A stretch of DNA of 64,000 nucleotides from an uncultured Rhodospirillales bacterium (GCA_913060675.1 CAJXUS010000010.1:31374-95373), one strand, 5' to 3'; positions 54,479 through 64,000 are shown, counted from the stretch's first letter. Made by a program: numbers and translations. The notes: a model not told the origin generated them from the sequence alone.

Positions 54479-56656
54479 TCAGCGCAACCGCTTAAGCCTA
54501 GGTGTAGCGCGTTTATCCTTCAATGCCGCTCCACGACCAGATAAGGAAGGGTTTGTCATAAAATAATTATGCGCCGAGAAATTATCTTCACATAACTCAT
54601 CCCGAATATAAGTGCCATCAGCGCTCAAATTCCAGGATTGCGCGGTATCATTTAATGTCGCAATCATGACCTGCTCCAGTACCTGCTGATGCACAGTCGG
54701 GTTTTCAATCGGCACAAAACTCTCAACACGACGGTCAAGATTTCGCGGCATCCAATCCGCGGATGATATAAAGACCCTATTTTCACGTGATGGAATTGAG
54801 TGGCCATCGCCAAAAACAACAATCCTGCCGTGCTCTAAAAAGCGTCCGACGATACTTTTGACTCGAATGTTTTCTGATAACCCAGGAACCCCTGGACGGA
54901 GGCAGCAAATCCCCCTCACCACCAAATCGATAGAAACACCAGCCTGTGAAGCTATATAAAGATGATCAATGACTTCCCGATCAACCAGCGCATTCATTTT
55001 CGCCCATATGGTTGCTGGTTTTCCTTCCTTGGCAAGTTCGGTTTCCCGATTAATATGGCTAAGCAGCCGTTCCCGAAATGTCAGAGGCGCATACTCAATC
55101 TTTTCCATGGGGAGCGGCTTTGCGTAACCCGTAATATAGTTGAACAGCTTAGCTGTATCTCGACAAAGGGCGGGATCAATACTGAAGAAAGAAAGGTCAG
55201 TGTATACCTTGGCCGTAATTGGGTGATAATTCCCTGTACCGTAGTGAACATAGGACTTTAATTTTTTACCTTCTCGGCGAACAACAAGGGAGAGTTTGGC
55301 GTGGGTTTTTAATTGAATAAAACCATAGATAACCTGAACACCGGCGCGCTCCATATTTCGCGCCCAGCGAATATTTCTCTCTTCATCAAATCGGGCTTTC
55401 AGCTCAACCAAAGCTGTAACGGTTTTCCCTCTCTCAGCAGCTTCAATCAGTGCCTTAACAATAGGGGAATCTTCACTGGTTCGGTAAAGCGTCTGTTTGA
55501 TTGAAACAACGGCCGGATCACTCGCGGCTTGTCGAATAAACTGTACAACAACATCAAAGCTTTCATACGGATGATGAACCAGTAAATCCTTTTCGCGGAT
55601 CGCGGCAAAACAGTCCCCACCAAACTCACGAATACGCTCGGGAAACCGGGGTGTATAAGGTGGAAACACAAGATCAGAGCGGTCTTTAACGATCAGCTTA
55701 CGGGTATCGACTAACCCGAGAAGACCTTCAAGAACAAACACTCGGCCCTGATCGACATCGAGTTCCCGCGTAACAAAAGCGCGAAGGTTGTCTGACATCT
55801 TGGCGTCAATAGAAAGACGAATACAACTCCCTCTTCGGCGCCGTTTTAGGGCGCTTTCAAAAACCCTGACAAGATCTTCGGCTTCCTCTTCTATTTCGAT
55901 ATCACTGTCACGTAACAACCGAAAATGGCCGACACTCTTTACTTTAAAGCCTGGGAATAATTGGGATATATGAAGTCGGATAATCTGCTCTAGACGAATA
56001 AATCTGTGATGATCTCCAGGGAGCCTGACAAACCGGTCGAGCTGATGTGGCATCGCAATCAAGCCATTGATAAACTTATCCTCGGCTTCATCTTCCAATT
56101 CCAAAACCATACAGAACCCATGGTTAGGTATAAACGGAAAAGGATGAGCAGGATCGATGGCAATAGGTGTCAATATGGGGAAAACTTGATCTTGAAAATA
56201 CTCCGCTATCCAGCCTTGATCCTCAGCGCTAAGGTCTGTTGTCTTAAGCAGATCAAACCCCGTTTCCCCAAGTTCACGACTTAAACTTGACCATATCTTC
56301 TGTTGCCGATGCATCAACATAGCCGCTTTTTCATCAATAGCTTTAAGTTGTCGTTCCGGGGACAAACCATCTTGACTTCGGCTACTCACACCTGCGTTAA
56401 CCTGCCCCATAAGCCCAGCAACACGAACCATATAAAACTCATCAAGGTTTCCAGAGGAAATCGATAAAAACCTTATTCGTTCCAACAATGGATGTGCGGG
56501 ATTATAAGCTTCCTCAAGAACTCGCTCGTTAAAGGCAATCCAGGAAAGTTCCCGGTTGATAAAACGATTAGGAGAATCTGCGGCAATAGACAAAACTTCA
56601 GTTTTGTCCTCGGCACGATTTCCTATAGAAATATCCTGAGCAACCTTAGAAGGCAT
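54479..56656 (-). CDS. ppk1: Polyphosphate kinase 1
   Basis: 725 residues from the ATG at 56656, set by GGAG six bases upstream. PPK1 domains: [35 protein letters not shown], the middle PLD-like halves with [31 protein letters not shown], and the autophosphorylated His region [14 protein letters not shown] with [11 protein letters not shown]. It makes polyphosphate from ATP at the membrane. The usual alphaproteobacterial partner ppx is not adjacent; the divergent neighbour is sixA. Confidence 0.95.
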   Translation of the reverse strand: MPSKVAQDISIGNRAEDKTEVLSIAADSPNRFINRELSWIAFNERVLEEAYNPAHPLLERIRFLSISSGNLDEFYMVRVAGLMGQVNAGVSSRSQDGLSPERQLKAIDEKAAMLMHRQQKIWSSLSRELGETGFDLLKTTDLSAEDQGWIAEYFQDQVFPILTPIAIDPAHPFPFIPNHGFCMVLELEDEAEDKFINGLIAMPHQLDRFVRLPGDHHRFIRLEQIIRLHISQLFPGFKVKSVGHFRLLRDSDIEIEEEAEDLVRVFESALKRRRRGSCIRLSIDAKMSDNLRAFVTRELDVDQGRVFVLEGLLGLVDTRKLIVKDRSDLVFPPYTPRFPERIREFGGDCFAAIREKDLLVHHPYESFDVVVQFIRQAASDPAVVSIKQTLYRTSEDSPIVKALIEAAERGKTVTALVELKARFDEERNIRWARNMERAGVQVIYGFIQLKTHAKLSLVVRREGKKLKSYVHYGTGNYHPITAKVYTDLSFFSIDPALCRDTAKLFNYITGYAKPLPMEKIEYAPLTFRERLLSHINRETELAKEGKPATIWAKMNALVDREVIDHLYIASQAGVSIDLVVRGICCLRPGVPGLSENIRVKSIVGRFLEHGRIVVFGDGHSIPSRENRVFISSADWMPRNLDRRVESFVPIENPTVHQQVLEQVMIATLNDTAQSWNLSADGTYIRDELCEDNFSAHNYFMTNPSLSGRGAALKDKRATPRLKRLR

Positions 56657-56789
56657 AAAATTCTCCACGTTATTGAACTTTAAGACTAATATATAAAAAC
56701 AATGAAAATATATATAAGCGTGATTAATATCCGTTTAGTATAGAGCCTGCCTCCCAGAAGACTAGATCCAAATATGAGTGTGAGTTGAA

Positions 56790-57299
56790 ATGAAAACAAT
56801 TTATATAGCCCGCCATGCGTCAACAAAACCAGCTTTGGAAAATCAACACGATTCAGAACGCCCCCTTACTTTAAAGGGGCAAAGTGAAGCTCAATGGCTT
56901 GGGCAGTTCCTTCGCGATCAACCGCGCCCATCTCAAATTGTGACATCTTCTGCAATTCGTGCCCGAGAAACATCAAATATTGTAAAAGAAACCCTCGGCT
57001 CAGAACTCCCTATCGAGGTCTATCCAGAGCTTTACCTTGCTCCCTCACTTCAAATTTTCAAGATTTTAAAAAACTTACCAAATACCCCCGGATCTCTCGC
57101 TTTGATCGGGCATAACCCAGGATTGAGCCAATTTTTACTGGATATCAGCGGTCATGGCTCGAATGAAACAGCCGTAAAGCGGATCTATCGTGGTTTGCCC
57201 CCTGCTGGATTAGCGATTTTAGAGAGCCAGATAGATCGTTGGCAGGATATCTCGCAAGAAAATACAACGCTTTTAAATATAGTTCACCCCGGTGAATAA
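56790..57299 (+). CDS. Histidine phosphatase family protein (SixA type)
   Basis: 169 residues. The N-terminal IYIARHASTKP has the RHA catalytic motif; ERPLTLKGQSEAQWLGQFLRD, TSSAIRARETSNIV and the second catalytic His in LALIGHNPGLSQFLLDISG complete the SixA pattern. SixA removes phosphate from His-containing phosphotransfer domains or proteins. Stands between ppk1 (divergent) and hdaA (convergent, 12 bases). Confidence 0.85.
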   Translation: MKTIYIARHASTKPALENQHDSERPLTLKGQSEAQWLGQFLRDQPRPSQIVTSSAIRARETSNIVKETLGSELPIEVYPELYLAPSLQIFKILKNLPNTPGSLALIGHNPGLSQFLLDISGHGSNETAVKRIYRGLPPAGLAILESQIDRWQDISQENTTLLNIVHPGE

Positions 57300-57311
57300 G
57301 GAGCCTGGTTC

Positions 57312-58004
57312 CTAATTGGGAGAATGGAATTTGTGTAATATTGCTTTTGCAAAGGGGATTGTGATTTCGCGTTGTGAAGCCAGAGATGCCTGATCTAGAT
57401 CTGATACAATTTCACGAGCGGCTTCAAAAGATCTATCCAATCTTGGGACAAGAAAACGCAATACTTCTTTGCTAATGGTAAGTTGGCGATCATAAAATAA
57501 CTTTACCAACAGTGCCTCAAATAGAAAGTCATCTGGCGACCCCATTTCAAATGAGGGGACCGCCGATAAACGAGAAGCTAAATCCGGTAAAGATATCGCC
57601 CATCTGGCAGGGGCTTCTTGCCCCGTAAAGAGTATCGTCCCACCTTCTTCCCTAACGAAATTATACAGATGAAAGAGCTTGCGCTGTAATTCTGATGAAG
57701 ACACTAACTCCTGCTCAAGACCATCTAGAATACAATTGCTTTGTACGCTCAGCAGTTCGTCAGCTTCGCGTGACAACAGATCGTCGGCTGTGATTGCAAC
57801 CGCAGCACTTTCCGTTTGCCAAACATGGGCAAGATGTGTTTTCCCGCAACCTGAAGGCCCATAAAAGGCCAAGGCATGCCCTGGCCAGTCCGGCCAACGA
57901 TCTATCCACGCAACAGCCACCTCATTGCAAGGAGCGATAAGAAAATCGTCTCGGCCAAGCGCTGGGCGATGGCCAAGATCAAGAGGTAGTTGGGAACTAT
58001 CCAT
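57312..58004 (-). CDS. hdaA: DnaA-related regulator HdaA (Hda)
   Basis: 230 residues of the DnaA AAA+ family without the DNA-binding domain. A clamp-binding motif QLPLDL lies at residues 5-10. Walker A is GPSGCGKTHLAH (49-60), Walker B is SNCILDGLEQE, and a sensor II-like region lies near the end (VPRLDRSFEAAREIVSDLD). With the beta clamp it stimulates ATP hydrolysis by DnaA and so limits re-initiation. It follows the AI-2E permease gene on the same strand, 39 bases apart, a gene order frequent in this class. Confidence 0.92.
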   Translation of the reverse strand: MDSSQLPLDLGHRPALGRDDFLIAPCNEVAVAWIDRWPDWPGHALAFYGPSGCGKTHLAHVWQTESAAVAITADDLLSREADELLSVQSNCILDGLEQELVSSSELQRKLFHLYNFVREEGGTILFTGQEAPARWAISLPDLASRLSAVPSFEMGSPDDFLFEALLVKLFYDRQLTISKEVLRFLVPRLDRSFEAAREIVSDLDQASLASQREITIPFAKAILHKFHSPN

Positions 58005-58043
58005 TTACAAAACGACTGTCTTAAATTCAGTTTCTTAAAGGTT

Positions 58044-59141
58044 TTAAGAATCTTCGGATTTTGTTGCCTGGGATTCTATGGGACGATTGATACCATAATA
58101 ATACCGACTGTCCATATATTCGCTTAGGGCAAATCGGACCCCGACGCCGATTACCGCGGCAACAGGCACAGCAAGTAGCATTCCAACAAACCCAAACAGT
58201 GCACCCCCGGCTAAAAGACCAAAAATAACCCAAACCGGATGGAGCCCAATTTTTTCCCCGACAAGCTTTGGCGTAAGAACATTTCCTTCAAGAAATTGTC
58301 CTGCAAAAAAGATCAAAGCGATAACAATGACGGGCGTCCAGCTATCAAATTGGAAAAAGGCCAAGCCGACGGAAAGAACCAGACCAATACCAGAGCCAAC
58401 AAAGGGAATAAAAGAAAGCAACCCTGCAATCATGCCCAGCACCAAACCAAATTTCAAACCTGCTAAGCTCAATCCTATGGCATAGAAGCAACCAAGTACC
58501 AAACAGACGGTCCCCTGACCGCGGATAAATCCAGCGAGCGTGTCATCAACCTGCTTTGCCAATTCACGGATTGTTTCCAGCTGTGGGCGTGGAAGCCAAT
58601 TGTCCACCCGGGAAACAATTTTATCCCAGTCTCGTAAGAGATAAAAAGTGACGACCGGAGTGATCACCAGCAGAGACAACAAATTCGCAAAAGCAACACC
58701 ACCATCCACAAGACCACCAGCCAATTGTGTGAGCCATTTGGCAGTCGTTTTAAGGCTATCCCCTAGAGCTTGCTTTAGATTGACCAGACTCTCTCCATCT
58801 ACTCTATTTTCAATGACAGCGAGGATTTTACTAATCTGCCCTCGCACAGCTTCCATCAGTTTAGGCAGGCTTTCGATGAGATCAATAACCTGTCCAATAA
58901 GAGCAGGCACAAGTAAAACCAGCGCCAGAACCAAAGTCAGAATGAACACAACGGTAACAAGTGTTGTGGCAAGAGTCCTCGATAGTCCCATCTCCTCCAT
59001 CTTGTCACAAACGGGGTCCAGAAAATAGGCAATGGCCATTCCAGCTACAAAAGGAAGAAGAACCGAGCGTAAAAAATAAACTGATACTAAAAAAAATAAT
59101 AACCCGATTAACCAAAAGCGTATCTGTCGTTCTGCCGTCAT
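58044..59141 (-). CDS. AI-2E family transporter (PerM-like)
   Basis: 365 residues from the ATG at 59141, which has GGGGGAAA upstream. Seven to eight membrane spans in the AI-2E exporter arrangement: two N-terminal spans, a long amphipathic central region (LPKLMEAVRGQISKILAVIENRVDG), LVITPVVTFYLLRDWDKI, and the C-terminal half with GLLSFIPFVGSGIGLVLSVGLAFFQFDSW, EGNVLTPKLVGEKIGLHPVWVIFGLLAGG. Substrate unknown; the family is broad and not specific for autoinducer. Lies between the DUF2066 gene and hdaA. Confidence 0.9.
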   Translation of the reverse strand: MTAERQIRFWLIGLLFFLVSVYFLRSVLLPFVAGMAIAYFLDPVCDKMEEMGLSRTLATTLVTVVFILTLVLALVLLVPALIGQVIDLIESLPKLMEAVRGQISKILAVIENRVDGESLVNLKQALGDSLKTTAKWLTQLAGGLVDGGVAFANLLSLLVITPVVTFYLLRDWDKIVSRVDNWLPRPQLETIRELAKQVDDTLAGFIRGQGTVCLVLGCFYAIGLSLAGLKFGLVLGMIAGLLSFIPFVGSGIGLVLSVGLAFFQFDSWTPVIVIALIFFAGQFLEGNVLTPKLVGEKIGLHPVWVIFGLLAGGALFGFVGMLLAVPVAAVIGVGVRFALSEYMDSRYYYGINRPIESQATKSEDS

Positions 59142-59190
59142 CTTTTCCCCCTTAATAAACAAATTCCCTTATACAACACAAACCAAGTGC

Positions 59191-60429
59191 TTATTCAGGA
59201 GTGACATCTTCTTTGTTCCCGCCGAGATCAACTTCTTGTGCTGGAACAGCGAGCTCATCCACAACAGTCTCTTGGACATTGCCTTGTACCTCATCCTGAG
59301 CAGGTAAGGTTAGGACAGAAGAAGAAGCTGGTCGGTTTAACAATCGTAATTCCCAATTACTATTTTCATTAAGTGACATCGCCAAATCTTTTTGAGCAAG
59401 CGCAAGAGAGAGCTGGCGCTCATCCCCTGAGAAATAAACATCCAGATTCACCTGAGACCGGTTTATGGAACGGGTATTTAATCGGTTAATCGCAGGAACA
59501 CCTTGAAGCCGATTATTGATCAGCACCCAATCCTGTAATCCCGAGATCGGCACTTGAACGAGTATCCAACGCTCAACACCAAATTGGAGCAAATTTGCTT
59601 GTTTCCAGGCTTGCTGGAGGGAACGATTAAGAGAATTAGCACCGCGTTCCAGCATTCCTGCCGTCGATTCTTCAGCGGCTTTAACCACCTTCAAACGATA
59701 CGTTCTGCCATCACCAAACTTTCCGGTACGAACCGCCATTAACTGTGCTGAACTTCCATCATTTGCGATATTCGCAATTGAAAGGAACACATCATTGCTT
59801 CCATATTTGGACGCCAACTTCCATAAACCAGCCTCACCCGCCAAAGCCCCTTTGGCATCCACAGAGCTGATATCTTCCAAATCACCTAAAGGCATGGTCA
59901 GGGGAACGAGGCCGTTCGTCGCCCCGAGATTGCTCCAGGCTGCACGCCATTGGTTGGATTCGCCCCAAAGAATGGAATTTTCGCCGGCTTTTTGAATCGG
60001 CAACACAAGAACAGGCTTGCTGATTAACTCAGCCAAAGCAGCACCTGTATTTCGAAAATAACGTCGAGTCTGCGATTCTTTAAACCGAACAGTCATTTTC
60101 GCGATATAGCGAACCGATGATGAGCGTTCAGAGGACAAAGAAATATCGAGCACATAACCTAAGGCGTCTTTAGCGGTCAAAAGCGGAACTTTACCGTGGT
60201 CCTGTTGTGGTACAATGCGTTCAACCAAAGCTTTAAAAGCTCTTTCATACCCTTGATTTAAAGCAAGTTTCTTTGCTTCTGTCACGGATTCTGCGGTTGC
60301 ATCTATCGGTATATTTGTAACCGTATACACATGACTTTCTGCATATGCGGGCGCCAAAGAATGCTGACCGGCCAAAGCAAAAAAGGTGACTAGAAGTGCT
60401 GTTCTATTGAAAAAGCGGCGAAACCGCAT
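59191..60429 (-). CDS. DUF2066 family periplasmic protein
   Basis: 412 residues with a signal peptide (FFNRTALLVTFFALAGQHSLAPAYA). The family pattern is visible: VYTVTNIPIDATAESVTEAKKLALNQGYERAFKALVERIVPQ, then QTRRYFRNTGAALAELISKPVLVLPIQKAGENSILWGESNQWRAAW. Later segments have mixed strands, ending in an acidic tail. The family is uncharacterised and often lies beside purM and perM in alphaproteobacteria, as here. It is divergent from purM. Confidence 0.85.
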   Translation of the reverse strand: MRFRRFFNRTALLVTFFALAGQHSLAPAYAESHVYTVTNIPIDATAESVTEAKKLALNQGYERAFKALVERIVPQQDHGKVPLLTAKDALGYVLDISLSSERSSSVRYIAKMTVRFKESQTRRYFRNTGAALAELISKPVLVLPIQKAGENSILWGESNQWRAAWSNLGATNGLVPLTMPLGDLEDISSVDAKGALAGEAGLWKLASKYGSNDVFLSIANIANDGSSAQLMAVRTGKFGDGRTYRLKVVKAAEESTAGMLERGANSLNRSLQQAWKQANLLQFGVERWILVQVPISGLQDWVLINNRLQGVPAINRLNTRSINRSQVNLDVYFSGDERQLSLALAQKDLAMSLNENSNWELRLLNRPASSSVLTLPAQDEVQGNVQETVVDELAVPAQEVDLGGNKEDVTPE

Positions 60430-60470
60430 TGCAAACCATCCCGGATTAAGTATCTTCCCAAGTTATAGAG

Positions 60471-60642
60471 CCTGACGCCAGAGGCGTTAGGTAATGCCTG
60501 AACCTGATAATAACCCTGAACTGTGACCTTTATGAGGATCATCCATAAGGATACCTCTTTAAAGCAGCTAGGCAGTTAACCGGCTAGAAATGATCCGGGA
60601 TTATTATCAGGTTCAGACACTTGAGTACATTAATACTCGAAG
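60471..60642 (+). ncRNA. Candidate structured leader RNA of purM
   Basis: A chain of predicted stems fills the space before purM. A 9-bp hairpin (60471-60479 with 60483-60491) comes first. A long stem of 16 perfect pairs follows (60498-60513 with 60601-60616, extended by CCC/GGG across one bulge). It encloses two smaller stems (GAGG 60534-60537 with CCTC 60554-60557; AGC 60566-60568 with GCT 60583-60585). A further hairpin lies at 60620-60642. Five bases later comes AGGAGG. A G-U pair in the first hairpin suits the + strand. It matches no riboswitch class that I recognise. Confidence 0.45.
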
Positions 60643-60687
60643 TTACAGGAGGATACCATAAGTACCATCCCTAATAATCCTGAGTCC

Positions 60688-61758
60688 TTGAGCTACAAGG
60701 ATGCTGGAGTTGATATCGATGCAGGAAATGCACTGGTAGAGGCGATTAAGCCGCTTGCAAAATCAACGACTCGTTCAGGCACCATGGCTGGTCTTGGTGG
60801 CTTTGGCGCTTTTTTTGATCCCAGAGCAGCTGGCTTTACTGATCCACTGTTGATCGCCTGTAATGATGGTGTCGGCACAAAACTCAAAGTCGCTATCGAA
60901 GCTAACAAGCATGATACTGTTGGTATTGATCTCGTAGCCATGTGCGTCAATGATCTTGTTGTCCAAGGCGGCGAACCCTTATTCTTCCTCGATTACTACG
61001 CAACGGGTAAGCTCAGCGTTGAAGCCGGACGTGACATTATTGCAGGAATTGCAGAGGGCTGTATCCAATCTTCTTGCGCCCTAATCGGTGGTGAAACTGC
61101 TGAAATGCCTGGCATGTACAGCGACAACGACTATGACCTTGCTGGTTTTTCCGTCGGCGCAGTTGAACGTGGTCAGGCTCTTACTGGTGATCTCGTCAAA
61201 GACGGCGATGTTGTCCTCGGCCTAGCCTCCAGTGGTCCTCATTCCAACGGATATTCTCTTATTCGTAAAATTGTTGAACTTTCTGGATTAGCCTATAGCG
61301 ACCCGGCTCCTTTCCAAGAAGACGCAACCCTTGGTGAAGCCCTTCTAACCCCAACACGTATCTATGTGAAAAGTTGTCTCGAAGCGATCCGCGCTTTTGG
61401 ACCTCACGGAGAAGGCGTTAAAGCTTTCGCTCACATCACAGGCGGTGGTTTTACAGAGAACCTGCCCCGCGTGTTACCGAAAGGCCTTGGCGTGACCATT
61501 GATGGCATCACATGGCCTGTTCCACCGGTATTTAGCTGGCTCAGAAAAGTTGGCGGCATTGATCCGCACGAAATGATGCGCACCTTTAACTGCGGTATCG
61601 GCATGGCCGTTGTTGTTGCAGCTGACAAAGTTGAAGCCGTTACAGGTATTCTTCAAGCTCAGGGTGAAACAGTTGTTTCTCTCGGTACAATCCAAGCTCG
61701 TTCAGAAGGTGAAGAAGCCGTTCAAATCGAAAGGCTCGCAGAAACGTGGCCCGCTTAA
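60688..61758 (+). CDS. purM: Phosphoribosylformylglycinamidine cyclo-ligase (AIR synthetase)
   Basis: 356 residues from the TTG at 60688 ([22 protein letters not shown]). Motifs: [50 protein letters not shown] and [13 protein letters not shown], typical of the PurM ATP-binding domain, with [16 protein letters not shown] and [16 protein letters not shown] in the second. It closes the imidazole ring in purine synthesis. A strong AGGAGG at 60647-60652 instead points to an ATA codon at 60658 that would add ten residues ([10 protein letters not shown]), so the true start is unclear. purN overlaps the 3' end by 13 bases. Confidence 0.95.
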   Translation: MSYKDAGVDIDAGNALVEAIKPLAKSTTRSGTMAGLGGFGAFFDPRAAGFTDPLLIACNDGVGTKLKVAIEANKHDTVGIDLVAMCVNDLVVQGGEPLFFLDYYATGKLSVEAGRDIIAGIAEGCIQSSCALIGGETAEMPGMYSDNDYDLAGFSVGAVERGQALTGDLVKDGDVVLGLASSGPHSNGYSLIRKIVELSGLAYSDPAPFQEDATLGEALLTPTRIYVKSCLEAIRAFGPHGEGVKAFAHITGGGFTENLPRVLPKGLGVTIDGITWPVPPVFSWLRKVGGIDPHEMMRTFNCGIGMAVVVAADKVEAVTGILQAQGETVVSLGTIQARSEGEEAVQIERLAETWPA

Positions 61759-62393
61759 AAGTTGGCGTCCTGATCTCTGGCAGGGGAAGTAACCTGCAAG
61801 CATTGCTTGATGCCGCCGCAGATCCATCTTTTCCTGCTGAAATCGTCTTGGTTGCCTCAAACGTGCCAGGTGTCGCAGGGCTTGAACGCGCTGAAAAAGC
61901 AGGCATTGCCACAGCCACGGTTAACCACCGTGATTATGAGAACCGAGCAAGCTTTGATACGGCGATCACGCAAACGCTGGAAACCGCTGGAGTTGAATTC
62001 GTTTGTCTCGCTGGCTTTATGCGTCTTGTGACCAAAGAGTTCGTTGAGCACTGGCACAACCGGATGATCAATATCCACCCGGCTCTGCTCCCCCTCTTCC
62101 CTGGCCTTGATACCCATCAACGCGCTTTGGATGAAGGCTGTAAACTCCACGGCTGCACAGTGCATTATGTCCGTCATGAAATGGACAGCGGCCCGATCGT
62201 TGGACAAGCAGCCGTACCTGTCCTGTCAGGTGATACCGAAAGTAGCCTTGCTGCCCGTGTCCTCACGGCTGAGCATAAACTCTACCCTCAATGTCTAAGA
62301 CTGATTGCTGAGGGTAAGGTGACCATTGAGGGGAATGAACTGACCTCACCAGTTAGTTTTCCAGAAGTCGGAATGATTTGTAATCCCGATTAA
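61746..62393 (+). CDS. purN: Phosphoribosylglycinamide formyltransferase
   Basis: 215 residues from a GTG overlapping pur[82 protein letters not shown] with the catalytic Asn, His and Asp pattern ([21 protein letters not shown]). It transfers a formyl group from formyl-tetrahydrofolate to GAR, the third purine step. Translationally coupled to purM and followed by a terminator. Confidence 0.95.
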   Translation: MARLKVGVLISGRGSNLQALLDAAADPSFPAEIVLVASNVPGVAGLERAEKAGIATATVNHRDYENRASFDTAITQTLETAGVEFVCLAGFMRLVTKEFVEHWHNRMINIHPALLPLFPGLDTHQRALDEGCKLHGCTVHYVRHEMDSGPIVGQAAVPVLSGDTESSLAARVLTAEHKLYPQCLRLIAEGKVTIEGNELTSPVSFPEVGMICNPD

Positions 62394-62417
62394 TCTTGTC
62401 AGCTTATTTTAGAATGC

Positions 62418-62446
62418 AAGGCAGCTTTCCATCGGCTGCCTTTTTC
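62418..62446 (+). terminator. Terminator of purMN
   Basis: GGCAGC (62420-62425) pairs with GCTGCC (62435-62440), extended by A-T pairs, and a T-rich run follows. It also lies at the end of the convergent dehydrogenase gene. Confidence 0.82.
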
Positions 62447-62452
62447 TTTTTC

Positions 62453-63496
62453 TCAAAACCGATCAATAACGACCACGCCACTTGGGGATGCATTTGACAT
62501 CTCCATCAAGACATCGGCGCCTTCTTTCAGACCCACCGTTCTGTCGATGAGTTTTTCAGGTTCCAATTCGCCCTTGATGATCATATCCAGCATCTGACCA
62601 TACTTATGGCCCTGCATGCCATGGCTGCCATAAATATCCAGCTCCCGGCCAATTACCAAGTTCATAGGGATCTTCATGTCTTTGTTATCACCAGCAGCAA
62701 GGCCGATCTGAACATGGCGTCCACGCTTTGCCAGACAAGCAATTGAATTATAAGCCGTGATAGGTGACCCCAAAGCATCGAGAGATACGTGCGCCCCGCC
62801 ACCTGTAATGGACATAATCGTCTCGACGACATCATCGACTTTACTGCCATTAACAACATACTCTGCTCCAAGAGTTTTAGCCTGAGCCAAAGTGGTATCA
62901 TTAACATCAATGGCTACGATTCTTGCCCCAAAGGCCTTGGCTATCATAAGCGCACTTTGACCGACCCCGCCACAGCCATGAACCGCGACCCACTGTCCAG
63001 GTTTCACGCCTCCTCTGTTCACGACACCGCGAAAGGCGGTCATGAAACGACAACCTAGACTGGCCGCAACGGTATGAGTTATTTGTTCAGGAAGAGCGAC
63101 CAGATTAACATCCGCGTATTCTACTGCCATATACTGGGCAAAAGCGCCCCAACCCGAAAAGCCCGGTTGGAAATCATCATCGCAAATATGCTCGTTACCA
63201 TCTTTACAGGTCGGGCAATTGCCACAGCCACAGCTAAAAGGCACAATAACCTCATCCCCTTTATTCCAACGCCGAACATCTTTACCCACCGCAACAATCG
63301 TTCCGGCACATTCATGACCGGGCACATGGGGAAAAGTTGAGATCGCCCCGTCGTGACCAACCCAACCATGCCAATCGCTACGACATACACCGTTGGCTTT
63401 GACTTCAATAACAACACCGCCGGCTGGTGGTTCCGGGTCGTTCAGGTTACCAACTTTGATGTCACCATTGAATTTTTCATAAAAGGCAGCGCGCAT
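62453..63496 (-). CDS. Zinc-dependent alcohol dehydrogenase family protein
   Basis: 347 residues of the MDR family. Catalytic zinc ligands: Cys in NGVCRSDWHGW, the PHVPGHECAG His-Glu pair and Cys in SLGCRF. The structural zinc loop is CGCGNCPTCKDGNEHIC. The Rossmann motif reads VAVHGCGGVGQSALMIAKAFGARIVAIDV, where the Asp suggests NAD. It oxidises or reduces an alcohol/aldehyde of unknown kind. It stands alone, convergent with purN. Confidence 0.9.
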   Translation of the reverse strand: MRAAFYEKFNGDIKVGNLNDPEPPAGGVVIEVKANGVCRSDWHGWVGHDGAISTFPHVPGHECAGTIVAVGKDVRRWNKGDEVIVPFSCGCGNCPTCKDGNEHICDDDFQPGFSGWGAFAQYMAVEYADVNLVALPEQITHTVAASLGCRFMTAFRGVVNRGGVKPGQWVAVHGCGGVGQSALMIAKAFGARIVAIDVNDTTLAQAKTLGAEYVVNGSKVDDVVETIMSITGGGAHVSLDALGSPITAYNSIACLAKRGRHVQIGLAAGDNKDMKIPMNLVIGRELDIYGSHGMQGHKYGQMLDMIIKGELEPEKLIDRTVGLKEGADVLMEMSNASPSGVVVIDRF

Positions 63497-63726
63497 GGGT
63501 CTTAGTCTTTCTTCTCTGGTGATTGGGCAGAATTTATCATGAACCTAGCCCGAAATATTTCACTTTGAAAACAAAAGGCTGAAATACTTTTGGCAACTGA
63601 CCGCACATAGCTTTACTCAGCAAAAAGATAACACCCTTGAAAAGGTGCTGTTGTCTGATAAAGTCGCCCCGAGTTTGGCCTCTGGCCAAGATATTATCTA
63701 ATCGTGGGACAGAGGAATTTATCACC

Positions 63727-63849
63727 ATGACGAATGAAGAATTAACGGTTGAACGTCAGCTTGGCTGGGAAAGATTCACCAAAGTAACAATGTATTCCGT
63801 AGTTATCATTGCCGCCATTCTTTTACTTATGGCCGTAACTCTCGTTTAA
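63727..63849 (+). CDS. aa3-type cytochrome c oxidase subunit IV (small alphaproteobacterial)
   Basis: 40 residues from the ATG at 63727 with GAGGAA upstream: a soluble start (MTNEELTVERQLGWERFTKVT) and a single membrane helix (MYSVVIIAAILLLMAVTLV). The size and the W-x-x-F-T-K before the helix fit the bacterial aa3 oxidase subunit IV domain. A frame extending to 63637 is not supported. It is distant from other oxidase genes in this window, as is usual for this subunit. Confidence 0.75.
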   Translation: MTNEELTVERQLGWERFTKVTMYSVVIIAAILLLMAVTLV

Positions 63850-63874
63850 TTTAACTGACGAGCTTTGCGCTAAA

Positions 63875-63933
63875 GGAGGCTTTTCAGCCTCCTCAGACTG
63901 CTGACAAAGGTCTCGCCATTGCGAGGCCTTTGT
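63875..63933. terminator. Two consecutive hairpins after the oxidase subunit gene
   Basis: GGAGGC/GCCTCC (63875-63880 with 63887-63892) and a 13-bp stem (63904-63916 with 63921-63933, one G-T pair). Neither has a clear T run. They probably close the small upstream transcript. Confidence 0.5.
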
Positions 63934-64000
63934 GATTCACTGTGTTATGCTAAAAAAACGGGGATCAGTTCAGACGGAACTTGAGATGGTGACTTTAGAG

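Noticed and set aside
60471..60657. ZTP (pfl), TPP or glycine riboswitch before purM
   Set aside because: The conserved core sequences of these classes are not present.
1..64000. CRISPR arrays, complete insertion sequences, rRNA genes
   Set aside because: No regularly spaced repeats, transposase genes or rRNA sequence were found.
63985..64000. Start of a further gene at the right edge (ATG at 63985)
   Set aside because: Only five codons are visible, with no clear binding site.

Overview
The window reads as a chromosome segment of a moderately AT-rich alphaproteobacterium, most likely a marine Rhodospirillales/Kiloniellales-type organism. This is inferred from gene content and order, not from a database search. 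Supporting signs are the topA-rnr-S41 protease-rpmG run next to a pleD-divK pair, gatCAB beside ruvX, hdaA with an AI-2E permease and a DUF2066 protein divergent from purM-purN, EipB, an HlyU-type protein, a PAS_5 protein, an alphaproteobacterial aa3 oxidase subunit IV, and LexA boxes of the GTTC-N7-GTTC type.

Bases 1 to about 6490 look like the right end of a prophage. On the + strand lie a tail or fibre module (a truncated gene and a SPRY-like protein), a terminator, and a lysis cassette (holin-like protein, GH108 endolysin, lipoprotein, DUF1353). Accessory cargo follows: a hypothetical protein, a LexA-box gene, a secreted nuclease, a TM2 protein and a DUF2806-like protein. The block ends at a sequence that looks like the 3' part of a tRNA (T arm, acceptor strand, CCA), probably attR.

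Bases 6.6-20.6 kb form a variable, mostly monocistronic region: a lytic transglycosylase, galE, small proteins, a secreted esterase, a second LexA-box paralogue of the prophage gene, an EamA exporter divergent from an HxlR regulator with paired operators, two acetyltransferases, an M20 hydrolase, a trans-sulfuration enzyme, a GST, a secretin-like orphan, HlyU and PAS_5 proteins.

Bases 20.6-43.7 kb are mainly housekeeping: gatCAB, ruvX, PLDc_N twins, a CHASE4-GAF histidine kinase, a CaiB transferase, pyrB-pyrC-plsY-dprA-topA-rnr, an S41 protease and rpmG (too short to stand out as an ORF). Bases 43.8-49.9 kb carry the pleD/divK signalling pair, Pol IV, EipB and a second diguanylate cyclase. 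Bases 50-64 kb carry aspS, rnd, an M23 peptidase, ppk1, sixA, hdaA, perM, DUF2066, purMN, a zinc alcohol dehydrogenase and the small oxidase subunit.

The most interesting signals are: two 96-residue paralogues (one in the prophage end, one in the chromosome), each with a perfect GTTC-N7-GTTC LexA box directly touching its start codon; an elaborate predicted leader structure before purM, followed by a strong ribosome binding site that points at an ATA codon; a dihydroorotase with the first metal-ligand His replaced by Arg; a perfect 26-bp palindrome in front of divK; and twin palindromic operators between the EamA and HxlR genes.
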